Part shown: in pieces, positions 38,161 through 48,070 of the stretch
How the letters are laid out: each line of letters begins with the position of its first letter
Numbering within the stretch: position 1 is the first letter of the stretch
DNA from: Sphingobium sp.
GTDB lineage: Bacteria > Pseudomonadota > Alphaproteobacteria > Sphingomonadales > Sphingomonadaceae
Length of the DNA: 63,127 nt
NCBI RefSeq assembly: GCF_003248505.1
Contig: NZ_QFOA01000013.1
Span: 1 to 63,127, forward strand
Direction: 5' to 3'
The notes under the pieces: model-generated
The model's input: the letters and a program-made list of their open reading frames with translations, nothing else
Database searches by the model: none
Told to the model about the DNA's origin: nothing
Translations under genes and position numbers: made by a program

Positions 38161-40776
38161 ATGGCCTTCCCGCGTACGACACGTTCCGATACACCCCTGA
38201 GACCGGTCACCGTGATGGTGGCGCTGGGACTTGCGGAGAGCGGGACCGAAGTGTCGGCGTCCTGGATTTCCGGCGCTTTTCTGCACATCGCACGGCTATG
38301 GCCGCTGATGCTGCTCGCCAAATTGTGCGTTGTGCTGCTGCTCGGCCTGACGCCGCTGTCGGGCGGCCCGGCCTTCCACGCGGTGCTGGCCGTGATGGTG
38401 GTCGTCGACGTGGCGCTGATGGCGGTTCCGCGCGCCGCCCGCTTCCGCGCGCTGCGCCCGCATGTCCAGAACTGGCTGATGCTGCCGACGCTGTTCCTGT
38501 CGGGCCTGAGCTTCAGCATCTGGCTGAGCCAGCCCAGCCCGATGGCGCATAGCGGCCTGTTCCTGGCGGCGGTGCCGGAACTGACCGTCGCGTTGCTGGC
38601 CGTCTGCATCTTTGGCGACCGCAGGCTGCTGGGCATCAGCTATTTCCTGGGGGCTTTGCTGGTGTCGGTCGTGCGTAGCGCCAGCCTGGGGCAGATCGCG
38701 GCTCTCCTGTGCTGCACGATCATCATGCTGGTCGCGACTTTGCGGCAGGCGGTCGTGGATCGGGCCGCCGCGATCGAGCGGCACCGGCAGGATTTGCGCG
38801 CCCAGCGGTCCGACCGTCTGTTGCAGGAACATGAGCGGACGGGGCGCGGCTGGTTCTGGGAAACCGATCGGTCGGGCTGCCTCACCTATATCTCCGAAAC
38901 ACTCGCCCGCACGCTGGACCTGACGGCCGACGCGCTGATCGGCCGGGCGATCACCGATATCGTCCGCCCGGGCGACCGCAAGCAGGGCGACGGGGAGCGC
39001 ACGATGGGCTTTCACCTGTCGGCGCGCACGGGCTTTGCCGACATTCCCGTTCTGGCCGCGATGGTGAAGGGCGAGGAACGGTGGTGGTCGATATCGGGCC
39101 AGCCGGTGTTCAACGAATATGGCCAGTTCCACGGGTTCCGCGGATCGGGCACCGACCTTACCGAGATGCGGCGCAGCCAGGCGGAGGTGACGCGGCTCGC
39201 CCAGTTCGATTCGCTGACCGGCCTTGCCAACCGCATCCAGATGCTCCGGTCGCTGGAGCAGGCGGTCGCCGAACGCCATGGGAAACCGGGCGCATGCACG
39301 CTGATGATGCTGGACCTCGACCGGTTCAAGAGCGTCAACGATACGCTGGGACATCCCGCAGGCGACGCGCTGTTGCGGCAGGTGAGCCAGCGCTTGCAGC
39401 GGGTGGTGGGCGAAAAGGGGCTCGTCGGACGGCAGGGTGGCGACGAGTTCAAGATCCTTCTGCCGGGCAGGCACGATCGCACCGCCGCTGCTCATCTGGC
39501 GCAGGCGATCATCAGCGCGGTGTCGGAACCCTACCGCATCGAAGGCACGGTGGTCGTCATCGGTGTATCGGTCGGCATATCGAGTTGCCCGCACGACGGC
39601 GTGACCGCCGACGCATTGATCCGCAACGCGGACCTGGCTCTCTACGCCGCGAAGGGCGACGGGCGTGGCGTGCATCGTTTCTATTCGTCCGAGATGCATG
39701 CCGATGCGGAAGACCGGCGGCAGCTGGAGCAGGATCTGCGCCGCGCGCTGGTCGAGGACGGGCTGCATGTCGCCTACCAGCCGGTCGTATCGTCGACCAC
39801 GGAGCGGATCACGGGTTATGAAGCGCTGCTGCGCTGGACGCATCCGGTGCGAGGCGCGATTTCGCCGACGGTTTTCGTTCCCATTGCCGAGGATACGGGC
39901 CTCATCGCCCAGATCGGCGACTGGGTGCTGCGCACCGCTTGCCGCGACGCGGCGCAATGGCCCGACGGCATCCGCGTCGCCGTTAACGTCTCGCCCACGC
40001 AGTTCGCCAATCCGGCCTTTCCTTCTACCGTCATCAGCGCGCTTGCCGCGGCACAGTTGGCGCCAGAGCGGCTGGAGCTGGAAATCACCGAAAGCGTGTT
40101 CCTAAACGACGATGACGGCACCGATACGATGTTCGCCCGGTTGAAATCCATCGGCGTGCGGCTGGCGCTCGACGATTTCGGCACCGGTTATTCTTCGCTC
40201 GGCTACTTGAAGAAAGCGCCGTTCGACAAGATCAAGATCGACCAGAGCTTCGTGCGCGGGGCGGCGATGAAGGGGAGCCGCAACAGTGCGATCATCAAGG
40301 CCATCGTTAGCCTTGCCGAAGCGCTGGGCATGGACACCACAGCCGAAGGCGCGGAAACGCAGGATGAGCTGGACCTTATCCGCCAGCTGGGTTGCAGCCA
40401 TATCCAGGGCTATATCTACGGTCGCCCGATGATGGCTTTGGACGTTCTTGCGGCACAGGAACATGCAGGCGTGGTCGCTTCGCCCAATGGGTTCAAGTCG
40501 AGCCGCCCCGATCGTAAAAAGATGCTTCGCACGGTGTCGATCCACCATGAAGGCCATGTCTATAGCGGGCGCATCCGCAACATTTCGGCCTCCGGCGCCC
40601 TGATCGAGGGATTGTGGAACGTGCCGGATGCCACGCTACTCGCGATCGAGATCGGCGAAGGCCAGTTCGTCAACGCGACGGCGCGCTGGTCGAAGGACGG
40701 ACGAACCGGGGTCGAGTTCGCCGCGCCCATCGACCTTGCCATGTTGCGCAGCGCGCAGCGCGCAATGGCGGGCTGA
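38161..40776 (+). CDS. Membrane-bound GGDEF-EAL protein with PAS and C-terminal PilZ domains
   Basis: An 871-residue c-di-GMP enzyme. The N-terminus has about five helices (residues ~40-190), then a PAS domain (FWETDRSGCLTYISE). The GGDEF core has the intact RQGGDEF, but the RxxD inhibition site is missing (GEKG instead). The EAL core is intact: YEALLRW, AVNVSPTQF, EITESVF, DDFGTGYSSL, and KIDQSFV. The C-terminal PilZ-like part has a degenerate motif (NISASG in place of DxSxxG). It could be bifunctional, and the balance cannot be read from sequence. Confidence 0.92.
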   Translation: MAFPRTTRSDTPLRPVTVMVALGLAESGTEVSASWISGAFLHIARLWPLMLLAKLCVVLLLGLTPLSGGPAFHAVLAVMVVVDVALMAVPRAARFRALRPHVQNWLMLPTLFLSGLSFSIWLSQPSPMAHSGLFLAAVPELTVALLAVCIFGDRRLLGISYFLGALLVSVVRSASLGQIAALLCCTIIMLVATLRQAVVDRAAAIERHRQDLRAQRSDRLLQEHERTGRGWFWETDRSGCLTYISETLARTLDLTADALIGRAITDIVRPGDRKQGDGERTMGFHLSARTGFADIPVLAAMVKGEERWWSISGQPVFNEYGQFHGFRGSGTDLTEMRRSQAEVTRLAQFDSLTGLANRIQMLRSLEQAVAERHGKPGACTLMMLDLDRFKSVNDTLGHPAGDALLRQVSQRLQRVVGEKGLVGRQGGDEFKILLPGRHDRTAAAHLAQAIISAVSEPYRIEGTVVVIGVSVGISSCPHDGVTADALIRNADLALYAAKGDGRGVHRFYSSEMHADAEDRRQLEQDLRRALVEDGLHVAYQPVVSSTTERITGYEALLRWTHPVRGAISPTVFVPIAEDTGLIAQIGDWVLRTACRDAAQWPDGIRVAVNVSPTQFANPAFPSTVISALAAAQLAPERLELEITESVFLNDDDGTDTMFARLKSIGVRLALDDFGTGYSSLGYLKKAPFDKIKIDQSFVRGAAMKGSRNSAIIKAIVSLAEALGMDTTAEGAETQDELDLIRQLGCSHIQGYIYGRPMMALDVLAAQEHAGVVASPNGFKSSRPDRKKMLRTVSIHHEGHVYSGRIRNISASGALIEGLWNVPDATLLAIEIGEGQFVNATARWSKDGRTGVEFAAPIDLAMLRSAQRAMAG

Positions 40777-40796
40777 CCTCCCGCTGGATCGTTGCG

Positions 40797-43631
40797 CTAG
40801 CGCCGTGCGCCCGCGAAGTTCGGGAAAAAGAGCTTGCGGAAGCTGATCGATATCGTGCGACCTTCCGGATCGAGATAACCCGGCTGATAGCGCAGCGGAG
40901 TAAGGCCGGTCGCATCGGTCACCGTGCGCCGCTGGTTGAACAGGTTGTCGATGCCTATCGATATCCGCGCGCCGCGCAGAAACGGCACCTGCTTCATCAG
41001 CGCGGGCATTTGCGTGAAGTTGGCGAACAGGCGCAGGTTGGCGGTAGCGAGGCTGCCGAAGTCGAGCCGCGACGCGCCGCCCAGCGCACCGTCGACATGG
41101 GTGCCGCTTTCCCAGTCGACGCCGAGCCGCGCGCCCAGACCGTTGTTGGTGTAGCCGATGCGCGCCTGAAGCTCGTGACGGGGTTGGCCGCCCGACGATC
41201 CGGTCGCGTCGCCGTCCAGCAGGTTGAGCGGTGCGACGCCCGGCGCGATCAGGATCGATTCGGTGAAATGCCAGGTGTGGTAGAGGCTGAAGCTGAGGCG
41301 TCCGCCACCGCCGCCGCCGCGCCCGCCGCCAAAGCCGCCCGGACCGCCGAAGCCGCCCGGACCGCCGAAGCCGCCGCCCGGTCGCCCACCGCCCGATCCA
41401 TCCGGTCCGCGCGGCCCCGGGCCGGCGGCATTTCCGCCGCCCGGTGGAGGCGGGGGCGGCGTTGCGCCGTCCGGCGTCCCGCCTTGCGGCCGCCCGCGGG
41501 AGAAGGCGGCGCGGATATCGTCCAGCTCCTTGGGCCGGTCTTCGGGCTTTGCGCCTGCGGCGCGCCAGGCTTCGACGACTTTCTGGATATGCGATTTCAA
41601 CGGAATCGACAGGTCGAAGCCCCAGCGTAGCTGTTCGCTCTGCGCGCGCAGGAAATTGAGCGGGCGCGCGTCGATCTGAAGCAGGGTGCCGTCCGCGTCG
41701 CGCAGAAAACGTTGCGGGAATGCCGCCTCCAGCGCCGGGGTGGGGGTGGGGAAGGCGGCGATGGGGTTGCGCGTGCGGCTGTTGAGATAAGTGGCGGTGA
41801 GCGTGAGATTGGGCTTTTCGAACGGCTTGATCGTGGCACTGAGGCGAAACTGGTCGCGCACGCTTTCCGACAGGGCCGCGTTGCCACCCGACAGTTGCGT
41901 GACGAAGGCGCTTTGCCCGGTGCGATAGTCGAAGACGGTGACGCCGGGCGTGGCGATCAGCGGATCGGTGATCTGCGATCCGGTGGGGGCGGCGCGGTCC
42001 TGATTTGCCGACGCCAGAATCTGGATGGCCCCGACCGGCTGCCAGCGCAGGCCATAGCCCAGCGTCGAAAGCGTGCCAAAGTCCGAATAATGCTGCGCCG
42101 CTGCATTCAGGTTGACGCCGATATCGCCCACCGCGCCCAGCACGCCCCTCGACCGGCTGGTGAGCGGCAGGTCGACGCTGATCTGGCCGCTGCCGATCTC
42201 CCGGCTATAGTCGTTGCCGCTTTCGATCCCGCCGCGCACCGAACGGCTTTCAAAGCCGTTGGCCGATGCGCCGACCCGGATCGAAGTCGTAACTTTGCCC
42301 GCAGGCAGGGTGAAGGGCGATCCGCTGACGAGGAAATCGCCCTGCAAAGCCTGGCTTTTCGCACGGGCGGTGTCGGCGAGGCGCGTTCCCAGCAGCGCCG
42401 GGGGCAAGTCGCCATAGGGATTGAGCGCCGCGTCACCGGCGTCGAGCGCCGCCTGCACGCCCCCCGATGCGAAACCGCGATCGGTGCGGGTGCGGGTGAT
42501 CGACAGGTCGCCATTGCCGGTGAAGGACCACATCCACCCTCGACCGAACTGGCCGTTCAGCGTCAGCCCGACATGCCCGGTCGTGCCCCGGATGCCCTGG
42601 CCGAGCGCACCGCCCTGTTCCAGATAGCGATAGAGCGTTACCGGCGCGGCGAAGGGGGAGAAGGGATTGCCGGCGGGCAGGGTCAGGGCGGTGGTCGGCA
42701 GGCCCTGAAGCGAATCGCTGTCGGACAATTCGATGCGTCCGTTGATCGTCGCCGATACGCCGCCCAGCGCGCGTGCCAGCGTGGCGTTGGCCGAGATATT
42801 CTCGGTCGCGGGGCTGAGCGTGCGATAGTCTGTGATGTCGCTGACCGCCGCCGCGTTCGCACCGGGCAGGAAGCTGGCAAGCGTGGGCATGGCGCTTGTG
42901 GCGCCGGCGGGGACGGCGGCGATAGTGACAGGTTGCCCTGCAAGAGCGGACAAGGCGGGATCGATGGCCGCCCCGCGCATGGTGGAGGCGATGTTGCCGC
43001 CCAGCGCGAAGGGGCGGGCGGGCGCGGTGGGGACGATCCCACGTTCGCTTTCTAGAAGGTTCGCGGCGCGGCTATATTCGAGGTTGAGGGTGAAGCGGTT
43101 GTCGCCCCGGATGCGCAGGATTCCGCCCTGCGCCTGTCCGCTTTCGCGCCCGCCCTGTGTCGTGGTGCCGCCTTCCAACTCGGCGGTTTCAGCACGGAAA
43201 CGCTGGCGCAGTACGACGTTCAGCACCTTTTGCGTGGGCGCGTAGCCGTATGAGAGCGCCACCTGTTCGGGCAGGATGTCGATGCGCGCGACCGCTTCGG
43301 ACGGGATGTCGCGGATTTCGGCGAAGCTGGATATGCGCTTGCCGTTGAGGAGGATGATCGGCGTGCCGTTGGTCTGGGGCGAAAGCTCGCTGACGATATC
43401 GGCGATGGAGGTGACGCCGAGCGCGCGGATGTCGGCGGAGGAGAGTTGCTGTTCGGGTTGCACGTCGCCGATCACCGCGCCGCGCTGCGGCTGTCCGGTT
43501 ACGACGATCTCGTCTTCCTCCACCGGCTGGGGCGCGGCCGCGGGGCTACGGGGCTGCTCCTGCGCCATAAGGGCGCGGGGCGCGACGCCCAGGAGGAAAG
43601 GCAGCATCATTATGGTCGCGGATCGGCGCAA
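40797..43631 (-). CDS. TonB-dependent outer-membrane receptor
   Basis: The protein has 944 residues from a TTG start. That start follows a GGGGGG run and gives a good signal peptide (LPFLLGVAPRALMAQ). The plug domain has EEDEIVVTGQ (TonB-box-like), IILLNGKRISSF and EAVARIDILPEQVAL. A 22-strand barrel follows, ending with the ISFRKLFFPNFAGARR terminus. Near the C-terminal third is a Pro/Gly-rich insert with a repeated GGFGGP motif (coded at ~41307-41490). No substrate can be named. It needs the TonB-ExbBD system, encoded at the left of the window. Confidence 0.9.
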   Translation of the reverse strand: MRRSATIMMLPFLLGVAPRALMAQEQPRSPAAAPQPVEEDEIVVTGQPQRGAVIGDVQPEQQLSSADIRALGVTSIADIVSELSPQTNGTPIILLNGKRISSFAEIRDIPSEAVARIDILPEQVALSYGYAPTQKVLNVVLRQRFRAETAELEGGTTTQGGRESGQAQGGILRIRGDNRFTLNLEYSRAANLLESERGIVPTAPARPFALGGNIASTMRGAAIDPALSALAGQPVTIAAVPAGATSAMPTLASFLPGANAAAVSDITDYRTLSPATENISANATLARALGGVSATINGRIELSDSDSLQGLPTTALTLPAGNPFSPFAAPVTLYRYLEQGGALGQGIRGTTGHVGLTLNGQFGRGWMWSFTGNGDLSITRTRTDRGFASGGVQAALDAGDAALNPYGDLPPALLGTRLADTARAKSQALQGDFLVSGSPFTLPAGKVTTSIRVGASANGFESRSVRGGIESGNDYSREIGSGQISVDLPLTSRSRGVLGAVGDIGVNLNAAAQHYSDFGTLSTLGYGLRWQPVGAIQILASANQDRAAPTGSQITDPLIATPGVTVFDYRTGQSAFVTQLSGGNAALSESVRDQFRLSATIKPFEKPNLTLTATYLNSRTRNPIAAFPTPTPALEAAFPQRFLRDADGTLLQIDARPLNFLRAQSEQLRWGFDLSIPLKSHIQKVVEAWRAAGAKPEDRPKELDDIRAAFSRGRPQGGTPDGATPPPPPPGGGNAAGPGPRGPDGSGGGRPGGGFGGPGGFGGPGGFGGGRGGGGGGRLSFSLYHTWHFTESILIAPGVAPLNLLDGDATGSSGGQPRHELQARIGYTNNGLGARLGVDWESGTHVDGALGGASRLDFGSLATANLRLFANFTQMPALMKQVPFLRGARISIGIDNLFNQRRTVTDATGLTPLRYQPGYLDPEGRTISISFRKLFFPNFAGARR

Positions 43632-43772
43632 GGAAACCCCCCAAAGGTCTTGAACATACCCCTCTCCCTTAACCGCGACTTGTCGCAGGATGTTGGCAGG
43701 GCGGACAGCGATTTGTCGCAATCTGTATCAACGGGGCTGAACCGCGCGGCGAAGGGATGCTACAAGTCGGGA

Positions 43773-44714
43773 ATGCGCACGCTTTATCCCCCGATCGACC
43801 CTTATGCCAGCGGCCATCTCGACGTTGGCGACGGCCACAGCATCTATTGGGAGCGCGTCGGCACGCCGGGCGCGAAGCCCGCCGTTTTTCTGCATGGCGG
43901 ACCGGGGGGCGGCATTTCGCCCGATCATCGGCGTCTGTTCGATCCGGCGCGGTATGACGTGCTGCTGTTCGACCAGAGGGCATGCGGTCGATCGACCCCG
44001 CATGCGAGCCTGGAGGCGAACACCACCTGGCATCTGGTCGCCGACATCGAACGGCTGCGGGCGATGGCGGGCGTGGACGCATGGCTGGTGTTCGGCGGCA
44101 GCTGGGGATCGACGCTGGCGCTTGCCTATGCGCAGGCGCATGTCGAGAGGGTCACCGAACTGGTGCTGCGCGGCATCTTCACCATCCGCAAGAGCGAAAT
44201 CGACTGGTATTATCAGGAGGGCGCGAGCCGCATCTATCCCGACAAATGGGAACGGTTCGTCGCGCCCATTCCGCCGGGAGAGCGTGGCGATCTGGTCGCG
44301 GCGTATCGCCATATCCTGACCGGTGCGGATCGCGCGGCGCAGGTCGCGGCGGCGCGGGCGTGGAGCGTGTGGGAGGGGGAGACGGTGCGCCTGCTGCCCG
44401 ACCCGGCGCTTTCCGCAAGCCATGATGCGGACGATTTCGCACTGGCCTTCGCGCGGATCGAGAATCATTATTTCACGCATGGTGGCTGGATGGAGGATGG
44501 GCAGTTGCTGCGGGAAGCGGGGCGACTGGCACGGGTGCCGGGCGTCATCGTGCAGGGCCGTTACGACATGGCCTGCCCCGCCGAAACCGCATGGGCGCTC
44601 CATCGCGCCTGGCCGCAGGCGCGGTTCGAGATGATCGAGGGGGCAGGCCATGCCTTCAACGAGCCGGGCATATTGGACGCGCTGATCCGGGCGACGGACG
44701 CGTTTGCCGCCTAG
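43773..44714 (+). CDS. pip: Proline iminopeptidase
   Basis: A 313-residue alpha/beta hydrolase that removes N-terminal proline from peptides. It has HGGPGGG (oxyanion loop), the FDQRACGRSTPHA signature of the family, nucleophile Ser110 in GGSWGSTLAL, Asp in GRYDMACP and His in GAGHAFNEP. The ATG at 43773 is used; the frame upstream is not coding. It overlaps the convergent SixA-like gene by 4 bases. Confidence 0.93.
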   Translation: MRTLYPPIDPYASGHLDVGDGHSIYWERVGTPGAKPAVFLHGGPGGGISPDHRRLFDPARYDVLLFDQRACGRSTPHASLEANTTWHLVADIERLRAMAGVDAWLVFGGSWGSTLALAYAQAHVERVTELVLRGIFTIRKSEIDWYYQEGASRIYPDKWERFVAPIPPGERGDLVAAYRHILTGADRAAQVAAARAWSVWEGETVRLLPDPALSASHDADDFALAFARIENHYFTHGGWMEDGQLLREAGRLARVPGVIVQGRYDMACPAETAWALHRAWPQARFEMIEGAGHAFNEPGILDALIRATDAFAA

Positions 44715-45268
44715 CGGGCCTCAGATCGGCGGGTTTCGGGGCCGAGCGCGGGGTCGAGGTCGCGCGGACGGGTGAAGCTGACGAGCGTCGCGCCATTCTC
44801 GCTCGCCTCCGCCCACCGGTCGATGGCAAGATCGAGTACGACAAGGCTTGCGGTCGGAAACTTGACTTCCACATCCTCGCGCAGCTTGTTGTCGGCGTTT
44901 TCGGGCACGAGGTCGAGGATCAGGTCCTCGAACCCTGGATTATGCCCGGCCATCAGGACGCTTTGCGCGCTGTCGGGCAGATCCCGCACCACGTCCATCA
45001 GCGTCGAGGAGGATGCAAGATAGATGCGCCGGTCCCAATGGGGTTCGAGCGCTTCGCCCAGGCTCGCGAGAAAGGTATCGAGCGTCTGCACTACGCGCAC
45101 GGCAGGCGACGCGACGAGCCTGTCGAAATGCATCCCCCTGCGCGCGGCGTGATCGCCCATCAGGCGGGCCGCTTTTTCGCCGCGCCGGTTCAAAGGGCGG
45201 TCGAAGTCCCGCGCGACGGGATCGTCCCAGTCCGACTTTGCGTGGCGCAACAGGGTCAGGCGCTTCAA
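44711..45268 (-). CDS. Histidine phosphatase family protein, SixA-like
   Basis: A 185-residue protein. The catalytic RHG-type motif is LLRHAKSDW (Arg8, His9), and the second His is in MAGHNPGFEDL. SixA removes phosphate from the histidine phosphotransfer domain of ArcB in E. coli; the target here is unknown. It starts 11 bases downstream of the DinG-like helicase stop on the same strand. Confidence 0.9.
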   Translation of the reverse strand: MKRLTLLRHAKSDWDDPVARDFDRPLNRRGEKAARLMGDHAARRGMHFDRLVASPAVRVVQTLDTFLASLGEALEPHWDRRIYLASSSTLMDVVRDLPDSAQSVLMAGHNPGFEDLILDLVPENADNKLREDVEVKFPTASLVVLDLAIDRWAEASENGATLVSFTRPRDLDPALGPETRRSEAR

Positions 45269-45279
45269 CTCACTCTCCG

Positions 45280-48018
45280 TTACGGCAGGCCGGATTCGCT
45301 TCCCTGATGCCCCAAAGCGGACGGTGCGCCAAGCGATTGATCGCGCAGCGGACCGCTGACCGCGATGATCGCCTCGTCCAGCGTCAGGCGGCGGACCGGC
45401 GTTCCGGGCGGAAAGGCGGTGAGCAGGCGGCTGGGCATCGCGGCGGACAGGATGACGAACTGGCCCCGGTCCTCGGCGCGGCGGATGAGGCGGCCGAACG
45501 CCTGAGCGAGCCGCGCCCGGATGAGGCGGTCGTCATAGGCATTGCCCCCACCCGCGAGTCGCCGCGCCGCGTGCAGCACGGTGGGCTTCGACCACGGCAC
45601 GCCTTCCATCACCACGAGGCGAAGGGAATGGCCGGGCACGTCCACCCCGTCGCGCAGCGCATCGGTGCCGAGCAGCGAGGCGCGCGGATCGTCGCGAAAG
45701 ATATCGACGAGCGTGCCGGTATCCATCGGATCGACATGTTGGGCGTAGAGCGGCAATCCGGCGCGCGCCAGCCGGTCGGCGATGCGGGCATGGACGGCGC
45801 GCAGTCGCCGGATGGCGGTGAACAGGCCGAGCGTTCCGCCGCCCGCCGCTTCGATGAGCCGGGCATAGGCGCCCGACAGAGCGGCGATGTCGCCCCGCTT
45901 GATGTCGGTCACGATCAACACTTCGGCGCGGTCGGGATAGTCGAAGGGGCTTGCCGCTTCGAACCGCTCCGCGCCGTGGGGCAGGTGGACAGCGCCGCTG
46001 CGCGCGGCGGCATTGTCCCATTCGCCCCCGCCTTTCAGCGTCGCGGATGTGACGATCACGCCCTGCGCCGGCTTCAGCACCGTTTCGGCGAGCGGACGCG
46101 TGGGGTCGAGCCAGTGACGATGGATGCCGATGTCATACTCACGTCCCTCGACCCGGTCGACGGTCATCCAGTCGACGAAATCGGGATCCGCCGGACCGCC
46201 GATCCGGGCGAGGAGCGCCAGCCACGCGGCGATCAGGTCGCGCCGCCAGCCCAGCGAGGCGACCGCCCCTTCGATCCGGGCGCGGGCCGGGCCGTCGAGC
46301 CAGTCGGGCGCATCCTCGATCACCGCTTCCAGCCTGCGGGCGAGGCGGACGAGCGGTTTGATGAGCGCGTCGAGTGCGAGCGCGGCGTCGTGCGCGGCCT
46401 CCACCAGTGCGCCGTCGGGTTCGGCGAGTTCGGTTTCGAGGCCATAGCCAGCGTCCGCCTCCCCGCTATCGGCGGCGCGGGCGTAGACGGTGCCGCGCAC
46501 GGCGCAAAGCAGCGCTTCCAGCGGACCGAAGGGTTCGCCCGCTACCACACGTTTCAGCCAATCGTCGGCGGGCAGCGCCTGCGCGGCATCAATGGCGGCG
46601 CGGATCGCCTGACCGCCTTCCTCGTCATAGCTCGCCATGTCGGAAAGCCGCGCACCCAGACCCCGTCGGCGGCCGCGCGATCCGTTTTCCGGTCCCATGA
46701 TCCAGCGGCGCAGCTCAATCGCCTCCTGCCCGGACAGTGCCACGGAAAAGGTCGAATCGGCCGCATCGAACAGGTGATGCCCTTCGTCGAAGATGATGCG
46801 CTGGGGCCGCTGCCCGGTTTCCCGCCCGCGGGCTGCGTTGATCATGACCAGGGCGTGATTGGCGATGACGATATCGGCGTCCGCGCTCGCCCGCGCCGAC
46901 CGCTCGATGAAGCATTTGCGATAGTGGGGGCAGCCGGCATAGATGCATTCGCCGCGCCGGTCCGTGAGCGCGGTCGACCCGTTGCGGCGGAAAAGCGTCG
47001 GCAGCCAGCCGGGCAGGTCGCCGCCCACCATGTCGCCATCCTTGCTGAACGCCGCCCAGCGCGCCACCAGTTGCGCCAGGATCGCGGCCCGCCCGGTAAA
47101 GCCGCCTTGCAGCGCGTCTTCCAGGTTCAGCAGGCAGAGATAATTTTCCCGCCCCTTGCGTACGACGACCCGCCGCGCGGCGAGAGCGGGATCGGGAAAG
47201 AGGCGGAGCGATTCGCGGTCGAGCTGGCGTTGCAGCGCCTTGGTATAGGTGGAAACCCAGACGGTGCCCTGCGCCTCCCCCGCCCATAGCGAAGCGGGCG
47301 CGAGATAGCCCAGCGTCTTGCCGATACCGGTGCCCGCTTCGGCAAGCAGCATGTTGGGTTGGTCGCGATGGCTGCGCGGGCGGAAGGCGGTGGACGCGGC
47401 GGCGGCATAGGCGCGCTGCCCCGGGCGCGGTTCGGCCCGCGCGCCGGTCAGCGCGTCGAGCCGGGCGAGCACATCGTCTTCGTTCAGGCTGACGGTGCGG
47501 GGGGCGGGGCGGGGCTGCCCCTCCTCCCATTCGGGGAGCTTGGAAAACAACCAGCGTTCCGCCTCGCGCGGGCGGGCGATGCGCGGCGCGACCAGCGGCG
47601 ACCATGACCACCGCAGGCGATGGAGCGAATGGGCGGCGGTCCATGCGCCCTCACGCTCGGCCCAGTCGGGGGTCTCCAGCCGGTCGAGCATCGCGGTGGC
47701 AGCCTGCTGAAGCAGCGCGGGAATATCCGATTCGGCGGCGGGCACAGGCAGGCCCAGCGCCTGTGCCAGCCCCTTGGGCGTGGGCACCAGAAAGCGGGCG
47801 GGGTGCAGGAAGGCCCAAAGTTCGAGCAGGTCGAGGCCATTGAGTTCGGGATATCCCAGGCGTTGCCCGGTGAGCGGCGCGTTCAGCAACAGCACCGGGG
47901 TTTCGGCGGCGCGGGCAATCGCCTGCCCCTTCGCTAGCCCCTGGGTATGGCCGCCTTCGCGCAACCAGATGCCGCCATGGCTGGCGTGAAGGGCGGGCAG
48001 GGCAGATGGATCGATCAC
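45280..48018 (-). CDS. ATP-dependent DNA helicase, DinG-like (XPD family)
   Basis: The protein has 912 residues. It has Walker A AEAGTGIGKTLGYLAP, a DEAH-like FDEGHHLFD, and the four iron-sulfur cysteines in CLLNLED... and CIYAGCPHYRKCF, as in DinG/XPD helicases. The C-terminal helicase motifs include LLGTDALRDGVDVPG and AFGRLIRRAEDRG. DinG-type enzymes unwind DNA with 5'-3' polarity and handle R-loops and G-quadruplexes; this is assigned by family. The long opposite-strand frame over it is a shadow. Confidence 0.9.
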   Translation of the reverse strand: MIDPSALPALHASHGGIWLREGGHTQGLAKGQAIARAAETPVLLLNAPLTGQRLGYPELNGLDLLELWAFLHPARFLVPTPKGLAQALGLPVPAAESDIPALLQQAATAMLDRLETPDWAEREGAWTAAHSLHRLRWSWSPLVAPRIARPREAERWLFSKLPEWEEGQPRPAPRTVSLNEDDVLARLDALTGARAEPRPGQRAYAAAASTAFRPRSHRDQPNMLLAEAGTGIGKTLGYLAPASLWAGEAQGTVWVSTYTKALQRQLDRESLRLFPDPALAARRVVVRKGRENYLCLLNLEDALQGGFTGRAAILAQLVARWAAFSKDGDMVGGDLPGWLPTLFRRNGSTALTDRRGECIYAGCPHYRKCFIERSARASADADIVIANHALVMINAARGRETGQRPQRIIFDEGHHLFDAADSTFSVALSGQEAIELRRWIMGPENGSRGRRRGLGARLSDMASYDEEGGQAIRAAIDAAQALPADDWLKRVVAGEPFGPLEALLCAVRGTVYARAADSGEADAGYGLETELAEPDGALVEAAHDAALALDALIKPLVRLARRLEAVIEDAPDWLDGPARARIEGAVASLGWRRDLIAAWLALLARIGGPADPDFVDWMTVDRVEGREYDIGIHRHWLDPTRPLAETVLKPAQGVIVTSATLKGGGEWDNAAARSGAVHLPHGAERFEAASPFDYPDRAEVLIVTDIKRGDIAALSGAYARLIEAAGGGTLGLFTAIRRLRAVHARIADRLARAGLPLYAQHVDPMDTGTLVDIFRDDPRASLLGTDALRDGVDVPGHSLRLVVMEGVPWSKPTVLHAARRLAGGGNAYDDRLIRARLAQAFGRLIRRAEDRGQFVILSAAMPSRLLTAFPPGTPVRRLTLDEAIIAVSGPLRDQSLGAPSALGHQGSESGLP

Positions 48019-48070
48019 ATCGCCGATCTAGGCGAGGCGGAACAAAAGGAAAACCGCAAAAGGCGACAGG

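Noticed and set aside
45013..47289. 758-codon open frame on the plus strand over the DinG-like helicase
   Set aside because: It is the antisense of a gene with clear helicase motifs. High GC at third positions leaves long open antisense frames, and the translation is Arg/Gly/Ala-rich with no domain.
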